Shown here: positions 52,778-58,584 of the stretch, one piece after another
Layout of the letters: each line of letters starts with the position of its first letter
Position numbering within the stretch: position 1 is the first letter of the stretch
Position numbers and translations under genes: made by a program
The notes under the pieces: generated by a model
What the model saw: the letters and a program-made list of their open reading frames with translations, nothing else
The model's database searches: none
Told to the model about the DNA's origin: nothing
NCBI GenBank assembly: GCA_020634415.1
Contig: JACKBT010000028.1
Coordinates: forward strand, 1-58,584
From: Ardenticatenaceae bacterium
GTDB lineage: Bacteria; Chloroflexota; Anaerolineae; Promineifilales; Promineifilaceae
Length of the DNA stretch: 58,584 bases
Direction of reading: 5' to 3'

Positions 52778-53288
52778 ACCAACACCAAACGGGGTTATTT
52801 CAGGGTCATTTGTGGGTAAAAAAGTTGGCTATTTTGGCAAAATGTACTATATTCTATGCTTGAATTAGGGAAGGGAAAATGGTAATTCCCACAAAATTAG
52901 GGAAGGGACCCACAAAATCTGTGAATATTTCAATGGTATTATCCCATAGACTATTAAAGTCAATGCCATTCATACAAAACAGTCAGATGCCAATAGCCTT
53001 CATTTTGCCTTGAAGGTTGTTGGCATTTTTCTATATACACTTATCTTCCTGACAAAGGAGGTGATTAACAAACCAACAGGGGAAATAAATAGGACAATCC
53101 GCCTCTTTGCCTGCATCAAACAGAAAAGGGCAAACACGGATCACAACTCCTAATAATTCAATTCCCCCGGTAAACATCATAAAAAATACATATTCACATA
53201 TATGCACACGATTCACATTTTAATCATACGTTTGCCGTTCTAGGGAAACCCAGAAGGCAACCAAGCAGAATTTTCTGGAGGAGATTCA
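52778..53288. other. 511-bp AT-rich gap with orphan hairpin
   Basis: No ORF I can support. It contains two copies of ATTAGGGAAGGGA (~52864 and ~52897), a terminator-like hairpin (52987-53031), a full-length AAAGGAGGTGAT ribosome-site sequence (53054-53065) with no start codon at the right distance, and the leader of the ABC operon. A small RNA ending at the hairpin is possible. Confidence 0.5.
52987..53031 (+). terminator. orphan terminator-like hairpin
   Basis: ATGCCAATAGCCTTC pairs with GAAGGTTGTTGGCAT across a 10-base loop and is followed by TTTTTC. It lies 210 bases past the nearest upstream gene and 258 before the next. Confidence 0.65.
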
Positions 53289-55934
53289 ATGAGACAAAAA
53301 TGGTTTTCGATTACCATATTAATGTTGTTAATTAGTGCCTTCATTGCCGCTTGTAGCGCAGAACCCGAGGTAGTAGAAGTTACCCGCGTCGTTACAGAGC
53401 AAGGCGAAACAGTAGAAGTCACCCGCGTTGTAGAAGTTGAGGGTGAAACAGTCGTCGAGACAGTTGTGGAAACAGTCGTCGAAACAGTCGTCGAAACAGT
53501 CGTCGAAACAGTCGTCGAAACAGTAGAAGTAGAAGCCCAACCCGAACCAGTAGATCGCACCGGCGGTTGGCTCGATACCGTCATCTTCCTGGAAGAACCC
53601 AATCAAGATGCTGGTGTAGCCCGTCTCGCCGCTGGCGATATTGACATGTACGCAGACGACATTGGTGGGGCTGCCGCTGTGCAGACCATTCGTGATGCTG
53701 GCAATATTACGGCCGTTACCCAATATGGTCTCTATGATGAGCTTTTCTTCAACAATGCTACTTGTACTGACGAGAGTGTCCTGAACCCATTCAAGAGTGC
53801 CGTCATGCGCGAAGCGATGAACTGGGCCATTGACCGCGACTACATCGCCGATGAACTTTATGGCGGTCTGGCCGTACCCAAATTCACAGCCATTGCCGAA
53901 GCTGGTGCCGATCGTGGTCGGTTTGCCCCCGAAATCCGAGCCATTGAAGCCAAATACGCCTACAACTTTGAACGCGCCCAAGAAATCGTCAACACAGAAA
54001 TGACAGCCCTGGGTGCCGAATTGGTAGATGGCAAATGGAATTACAATGGCTCGCCAATCGTCTTAGTCGGTTTGATTCGTATTGAAGACACCCGCTTAGA
54101 AATCGGCAACTACTTTGCCAACCAACTTGAAGAAATGGGCTTCACCGTAGAGCGTGTAGAACGTACTTCTGGTGAACTAAGCCCCATTTGGGCCAGTGGC
54201 GATCCTACCCTCTGTGAGTGGAGTTGGTACACCGGTGCTTGGAGCCAGACAGCCATCTCCCGTAACTCCGGTGGTGCTTTCGAGCAGTTCTACATGCCTC
54301 GTGGTTATCCTGTACCTTCATGGCAGGTCTTTGAGCCACCGGCAGAGCTAGATGAAACTTCCCTGCGTATCTTCAACAATGATTTCGCTGATTTGGAAGA
54401 ACGCGCCGAGTTATTCCGCGCTTTCCTCCCCAGTGCTGCTGAGTTCTCCCCACGTATTTGGGTCACCAGCCGTACCACCCTCGTTCCTTTCAGCGATCAA
54501 GTACAAGTCTCTACTGACCTGGCTGCTGGTGTAAGTGGTGCCGCTATCTGGTCTAAAACTGCCCGGTTTAAGGATGAGGTAGGTGGTTCTATGACCATTG
54601 GTTTGCCCAGTGTCTTCACCGAGCCGTGGAACCCTGTAGGTGGCTCCAACTGGGTCTTTGATGGTATGGTGAAAAATGGTATCAGTGAACCAGGTACATA
54701 CCCTGATCCTAATACCGGTTTAGCTATCCCCAATCGTATTGAACGGGCCGAGATCGAAGTTGTTGAAGGCTTCCCCATGGGCCAATCCCTCGATTGGATT
54801 GATGTTTCTTTCGTACCCGAAATCGTTGTGCCTGATGATGCCTGGGCCAACTGGGATGCAGTGAATCAGGTATTCCTCACCGCAGGCGAATATTACACCG
54901 AAACCCAAACAGCTCTGTTCAAGAGCACTGTCTACTACCCGGCCGATCTGTACACCAGCATTACCTGGCATGATGGCAGCGCCTTCAGCCCTGCTGATTT
55001 CGTGATGGCTATGATCATGCAGTTTGATCAGGCTAAGGAAGAAAGCCCCTACTATGATGAAGCGGCCGTTCCTGGTTATGATCAATTCATCTCCGCCTTC
55101 AAAGGCACCCGCATTGTCTCTATAGACCCCTTCGTAGTCGAATACTATGGCGACAATCCCGCTCTGGATGCTGAGAACTCCATCACCACCTGGTGGCCTT
55201 TTTCCACCTACGCCTACGGTGATGCTGCCTGGCACAACATGGCCGTCATGCTCCGCGCCGAAGGCAACGGTTCTGTCGTCTTCACCGACGAGAAAGCCAA
55301 TGCCCTTGAAGTGGATCGTATGAGCATGATCGCTGGGCCATCACTGGAAATTCTGGCTGCTGAACTGGCAAGCGCAACCGAAGAAGGTTTCATCCCCTTC
55401 GCCCCCACTTTAGGCCAATACGTAACGGCCGATGACGCTGCCGCCCGCTACAACAATCTAGCCGAATTCGCTCGTCGTTACGGTCACTACTACATCGGCA
55501 CAGGCGTTTACTTCCTCCAAGGTGTCTTCCCCGTTGAAGGTCAGGCCATCTTACAACGTTGGGAAGCCCATCCCGACGCAGCCGATCGCTTCTCCGCCTT
55601 CGCCGCCCCAGCCTTAGCCGAAGCCGAAATTGACGGTCCCAGCCGAGTCACAATCGGTGAAGAAGCTACCTTCGATGTGTATGTTGATGTCTTTGGCGGC
55701 CCCTACGCTGTAGATGATATTGACACGGTAGCCTACCTGTTATTCGATGCCACCGGCACTCAGGTCGAAAGTGGTACAGCAGAAGCAGTTGAAGACGGTT
55801 TATGGGAGATTACACTTAGTACAGATTCAACTTCTGCCTTAGTAGATGGCTCAAATCGTCTCGAGGTAGTCATTGTTTCCAAGTTGGTAGCTCTGCCAAG
55901 TCTGGCTGAATACCAATTTGTCACAGCTCCCTAA
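53289..55934 (+). CDS. oligopeptide-type ABC transporter substrate-binding lipoprotein
   Basis: 881 residues. Signal peptide with lipobox AFIAAC (Cys ~21), then VVEV/VVET tandem repeats as a surface linker (~28-80), then an extended SBP_bac_5-like solute-binding region including SAVMREAMNWAIDRDYIADELYGG, and an Ig-like C-terminal ~90 residues. It is ~300 residues longer than DppA/OppA. It captures peptides or similar solutes for the permeases encoded next. GGAGGAG ribosome site upstream. Few AACGGCCGTT-type motifs occur here. Confidence 0.88.
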   Translation: MRQKWFSITILMLLISAFIAACSAEPEVVEVTRVVTEQGETVEVTRVVEVEGETVVETVVETVVETVVETVVETVVETVEVEAQPEPVDRTGGWLDTVIFLEEPNQDAGVARLAAGDIDMYADDIGGAAAVQTIRDAGNITAVTQYGLYDELFFNNATCTDESVLNPFKSAVMREAMNWAIDRDYIADELYGGLAVPKFTAIAEAGADRGRFAPEIRAIEAKYAYNFERAQEIVNTEMTALGAELVDGKWNYNGSPIVLVGLIRIEDTRLEIGNYFANQLEEMGFTVERVERTSGELSPIWASGDPTLCEWSWYTGAWSQTAISRNSGGAFEQFYMPRGYPVPSWQVFEPPAELDETSLRIFNNDFADLEERAELFRAFLPSAAEFSPRIWVTSRTTLVPFSDQVQVSTDLAAGVSGAAIWSKTARFKDEVGGSMTIGLPSVFTEPWNPVGGSNWVFDGMVKNGISEPGTYPDPNTGLAIPNRIERAEIEVVEGFPMGQSLDWIDVSFVPEIVVPDDAWANWDAVNQVFLTAGEYYTETQTALFKSTVYYPADLYTSITWHDGSAFSPADFVMAMIMQFDQAKEESPYYDEAAVPGYDQFISAFKGTRIVSIDPFVVEYYGDNPALDAENSITTWWPFSTYAYGDAAWHNMAVMLRAEGNGSVVFTDEKANALEVDRMSMIAGPSLEILAAELASATEEGFIPFAPTLGQYVTADDAAARYNNLAEFARRYGHYYIGTGVYFLQGVFPVEGQAILQRWEAHPDAADRFSAFAAPALAEAEIDGPSRVTIGEEATFDVYVDVFGGPYAVDDIDTVAYLLFDATGTQVESGTAEAVEDGLWEITLSTDSTSALVDGSNRLEVVIVSKLVALPSLAEYQFVTAP
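53449..53524. repeat. 12-bp coding tandem repeat (VVET)
   Basis: About six copies of ACAGTCGTCGAA encode the repeated VVET linker after the lipobox. Nearly identical units indicate recent slippage expansion. Confidence 0.9.
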
Positions 55935-56006
55935 ACCAAATTCGCCATAAAGTGAACAAGGAAGTATTCCCCTAAATGCAAACCTTTTCACACTAAAGAT
56001 TAAATA

Positions 56007-56042
56007 ATTAGTTGGAGGCAGCCTAGACTGCCTCCAACTAAT
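56007..56042 (+). terminator. stem-loop between binding protein and permease genes
   Basis: Perfect 15-bp stem ATTAGTTGGAGGCAG / CTGCCTCCAACTAAT with loop CCTAGA, followed by CATTTTTA, 23 bases before the permease start. Probably a leaky terminator or RNA-stabilising hairpin raising binding-protein output over permeases. Confidence 0.65.
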
Positions 56043-56064
56043 CATTTTTAAGGAAAGGCATCAA

Positions 56065-57228
56065 ATGGCCCAAGAAGCTCTTCCCGTTAGGTCAGGCGCT
56101 GATTCTGCTGATTTAGAAGCGATAGAATCATCATCACGAAAAGCCAGATCACAGGCCGTCATCCGCATGGGACGCTACACAGCCCTTCGTCTGGTGGCCT
56201 TGTTTTTCACTGTAGTAGTCGGTGTTTATATAACAGTCATAATTGCCAACATGGGGGGGTACGTTGATGAAATCCGCCGTGGGCAAATTCGAGAAACCAT
56301 CCTCCTAGAATCTAGCACAAACGAAGTTTTTATGCGCATGGCAGAAGAAGAGCGTACTGCCATTATTCAGGAACGTATCCGTCTAGAGGAAGAGCGTTTA
56401 GGTCTCAATCAACCATTTCTAATCCGCAGTTTTCGCTATCTCGCCAACGCACTTAGCCTAAATCTTGGGTTCTCAGAAGGGCTAACCAGTGATAGTGGCT
56501 CCAGTCTAGTAAAAAATATTATCCTAGAGCGTTTGCCATCCACCCTGGTTTTATTTGGAACAGCCAATTTACTCATATTCTTTTTGAGCCTTTTTTTTGG
56601 GTTGAGCCTGTCCCGACGCTACGGCAGTTTTTTTGACAAACTCGTTCTGGCTCTCGCTCCAACCTCAGCTGCCCCTGGCTGGTTTTACGGCTTGTTTCTC
56701 ATCCTAATCTTTGCCGGGCTACTACGAATTCTCCCCTTTGGCGGCATGGTCAGTGCCCCTCCCCCCGACAACACATTAGACTACGCCCTTAGCTTGTTAG
56801 AACACATGATTTTACCCGTTTCCGCCACGTTAATAGGTGCGATCTTCATTACAATTTATAACTGGCGCACGTTCTTTCTCATTTATTCCAGCGAGGATTA
56901 CGTAGAAATGGCAAAGGCCAAAGGATTGCCTAGCCGCTTGATCGAACGTCGTTATGTATTGCGCCCAACCCTACCCAATATCATCACAAGTTTTGCCTTC
57001 TTGCTAATCAATCTATGGACAGGGGCTATTATTCTGGAAACAGTGTTCAACTGGCCTGGAATTGGTCAACTCTACTTTAGAGCCATTGGCATCTTTGATA
57101 CGCCCGTGATATTGGCAAACATTGTTGTCTACGCCTATCTGCTGGCATTTACGGTGTTCTTGCTAGATTTCATTTATGCTTTAGTTGACCCACGCATAAG
57201 TGTTGGGGAAGGGAGTCACGCACAATGA
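56065..57228 (+). CDS. DppB/OppB-type ABC transporter permease
   Basis: 387 residues. Six helices: one at ~43-65, then five from ~165 to the end. The EAA loop reads YVEMAKAKGLPSRLIERRYVLRPTLPNII (~288). A longer than usual periplasmic segment between helices 1 and 2 (~66-160) is charged and helical. It forms the import channel with the next gene product. AAGGAAAGG ribosome site. Its TGA overlaps the next ATG by 4 bases. Confidence 0.92.
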   Translation: MAQEALPVRSGADSADLEAIESSSRKARSQAVIRMGRYTALRLVALFFTVVVGVYITVIIANMGGYVDEIRRGQIRETILLESSTNEVFMRMAEEERTAIIQERIRLEEERLGLNQPFLIRSFRYLANALSLNLGFSEGLTSDSGSSLVKNIILERLPSTLVLFGTANLLIFFLSLFFGLSLSRRYGSFFDKLVLALAPTSAAPGWFYGLFLILIFAGLLRILPFGGMVSAPPPDNTLDYALSLLEHMILPVSATLIGAIFITIYNWRTFFLIYSSEDYVEMAKAKGLPSRLIERRYVLRPTLPNIITSFAFLLINLWTGAIILETVFNWPGIGQLYFRAIGIFDTPVILANIVVYAYLLAFTVFLLDFIYALVDPRISVGEGSHAQ

Positions 57229-58584
57229 ACCTACTTATGGCCCGCTTTCAGCAGATGCGCCGTTACCCCTCTGTGGTAATAGGCTTAATTATTATAGGTC
57301 TGTTAATCCTCGTGTCTATCATAACACCGATTATTATTCCCTATAATGAAGCAGTTCGGTTATGGCGTGGCGGGGAAGATGTGTGGGCACAAAATCCTCG
57401 CAATGCCTGGCCCATTTGGTACAACTGGATCAATACGACAAAGCTGCCACCTACGCTTGTGTTTGACAGCACCTCCCCTGATGTGCAAAAAAATATTGAG
57501 GTCACTTCGGCCGATACCAGAGAAGTACACCTCGTATACGAATTTGACTACGAATATGATGTGTTCCCGACAGAGCTGATTTTGTTTTCCGAGGCAGATT
57601 ACAAGGAAAAGCAGCCGTTTATTGAAATGCTCTGGTTTACGCCTGACGGACGTGAGATACGTTTGGGGGAATTTTCACCCAATCCCTCTGATTCCTTCCG
57701 TTTTGCCCAAGACAGTCGCTTGCAAAGGCGGTTAGAACGGGAAACAGGTATAGAAGATGTGCTTGCTGAACAAGGTCTATTTGATGATCCTCAAACAGAA
57801 GGTCTACAGCCCTTAAAAGGGACTTATCGGCTTGAGATAAATTCGATACTCTTTGAAGCAGACTCAAATATAGAAACCACCTTTGTCAGTTATGGGCTTG
57901 TTCATGGATGGGCGGGAACAGATCATCGGAGACGTGATTTGAGCGTTGGCCTGCTTTGGGGAACCCCTATTGCAATGGCGTTTGGTTTACTGGCTGCCTT
58001 GGGTACTACCATTACAACCATGAGCATTGCGGCGGTTGGGGTCTGGTTTGGCGGTTGGCTAGATGCCTTCATCCAACGCCTGACAGAGGTTAACAATATC
58101 ATCCCGCTATTACCCATCTTAATTATGGTGGGTACCTTGTATTCACGCAGCATTTGGTTGATGTTGGGCCTTGTGGTTGTTTTTAGTATTTTTGGTTTGG
58201 CTATCAAGAATTATCGAGCCATCTTCCTGCAAGTTCGTGAATTGCCTTATATTGATGCAGCGCGAGCCTACGGGGCAAGCAACATGCGAATCATTTTCCG
58301 ATATTTGATACCGCGTATTTTGCCTTTGCTTATTCCTCAAATTGTTACATTGGTGCCCAGTTTTGTTTTCCTAGAAGCTTCATTAGCAGTTCTCGGTTTA
58401 GGGGATCCGGTTTTACCTACCTGGGGCAAAATAATTCGGGATGCAAGTACCCAAGGAGCTTTGTTTAATGGGTTTTATTATTGGATTCTTGAGCCGGCCG
58501 CTCTGTTGATGATAGCAGGTTTGGCTTTTGCGATGGTTGGTTTTGCGCTTGATCGTATCTTCAACCCAAGGTTGAGGGAGTTGT
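57225..58584 (+). CDS. DppC/OppC-type ABC transporter permease, 3' end cut
   Basis: Open to the window end, ~453 residues visible. Helix 1 at ~17-42, a large extracytoplasmic domain (~45-235) where OppC_N proteins are variable, then five helices with the EAA loop YIDAARAYGASNMRIIFRYLIPRILP (~343). The end (LDRIFNPRLREL) is close to the usual C-terminus, so only a few residues are missing. Start 57225 overlaps the previous stop (ATGA). ATPase genes are expected beyond the window. Confidence 0.92.
   Translation, partial: MNLLMARFQQMRRYPSVVIGLIIIGLLILVSIITPIIIPYNEAVRLWRGGEDVWAQNPRNAWPIWYNWINTTKLPPTLVFDSTSPDVQKNIEVTSADTREVHLVYEFDYEYDVFPTELILFSEADYKEKQPFIEMLWFTPDGREIRLGEFSPNPSDSFRFAQDSRLQRRLERETGIEDVLAEQGLFDDPQTEGLQPLKGTYRLEINSILFEADSNIETTFVSYGLVHGWAGTDHRRRDLSVGLLWGTPIAMAFGLLAALGTTITTMSIAAVGVWFGGWLDAFIQRLTEVNNIIPLLPILIMVGTLYSRSIWLMLGLVVVFSIFGLAIKNYRAIFLQVRELPYIDAARAYGASNMRIIFRYLIPRILPLLIPQIVTLVPSFVFLEASLAVLGLGDPVLPTWGKIIRDASTQGALFNGFYYWILEPAALLMIAGLAFAMVGFALDRIFNPRLREL

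Noticed and set aside
53054..53065. Complement of the 16S rRNA 3' end, possible rRNA fragment
   Set aside because: Only the 12-base Shine-Dalgarno-like part matches; flanking bases do not resemble 16S rRNA.

Overview
The window (58.6 kb) looks like one contiguous stretch of chromosome from a Chloroflexota bacterium, probably Anaerolineae-like. This is an inference from gene content and style: several eukaryotic-type Ser/Thr kinases, an FHA protein, Thr/Pro-rich linkers, a peptide-ABC lipoprotein with a VVET-type linker after the lipobox, a CSLREA beta-helix protein and a UbiA/MqnP-type prenyltransferase. I see no rRNA, tRNA, CRISPR array, prophage or complete IS element. About 46 protein genes can be supported.

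Layout. 0-7.4 kb is a signalling block: membrane protein fragment, zinc-ribbon/FHA protein, a divergent kinase-CHASE2-cyclase-like fusion, then an ECF-like sigma factor with a FecR-type membrane protein. 7.4-15.3 kb holds uvrA behind an SOS box, a frameshifted Rpn nuclease, a nucleoside kinase-MazG fusion, a nucleotidyltransferase, and a second SOS-boxed promoter driving an unknown membrane protein plus thiN. 15.3-26.8 kb is a minus-strand run: Ser/Thr kinase, rlmN, two coiled-coil membrane proteins, an APC-USP transporter, a metallophosphoesterase/MazG pair, gap and yvcK. 27-33 kb is plus-strand: CSLREA beta-helix protein, mtnA, a sugar nucleotidyltransferase, a CAP-LysM protein and a CoA-binding protein. 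33-43 kb is mainly minus-strand metabolism: argG, NAD kinase-like, SPFH, UbiA/MqnP-like, class II aldolase, two PNP/MTAP-fold proteins, guaA and xpt, interrupted by a small higBA islet. 43-53 kb: prenyl diphosphate synthase, phosphoesterase, a peroxiredoxin operon with two histidine kinases, a ClpA/B-like AAA+ protein and a DinB-like protein. 53-58.6 kb: an oligopeptide-type ABC operon cut by the window end.

What stands out is the repeat landscape. (1) The palindrome AACGGCCGTT is scattered through almost every gene (about 50 exact copies by eye, plus many one-off versions), like the cyanobacterial HIP1 octamer, and it writes TAV, NGR or RPF/RPL tripeptides into the proteins. (2) Several unrelated families of tandem heptamers, often folded into hairpins, occupy intergenic gaps and also lie in frame inside conserved enzymes (guaA, uvrA, an MTAP homologue and its paralogue) or provide the last codons and stop of genes (mtnA, uvrA, argG). 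(3) Palindromic MITE-like elements occur, one with 13-bp terminal inverted repeats and an 8-bp target duplication. (4) A higBA toxin-antitoxin islet is flanked by a 151-bp duplication carrying the 3' end of the NAD kinase-like gene; the kinase codons in it differ only synonymously.

Gene starts were moved from the longest ORF where a Shine-Dalgarno, a conserved N-terminus or a 4-base overlap supported it. All counts and alignments were made by eye.
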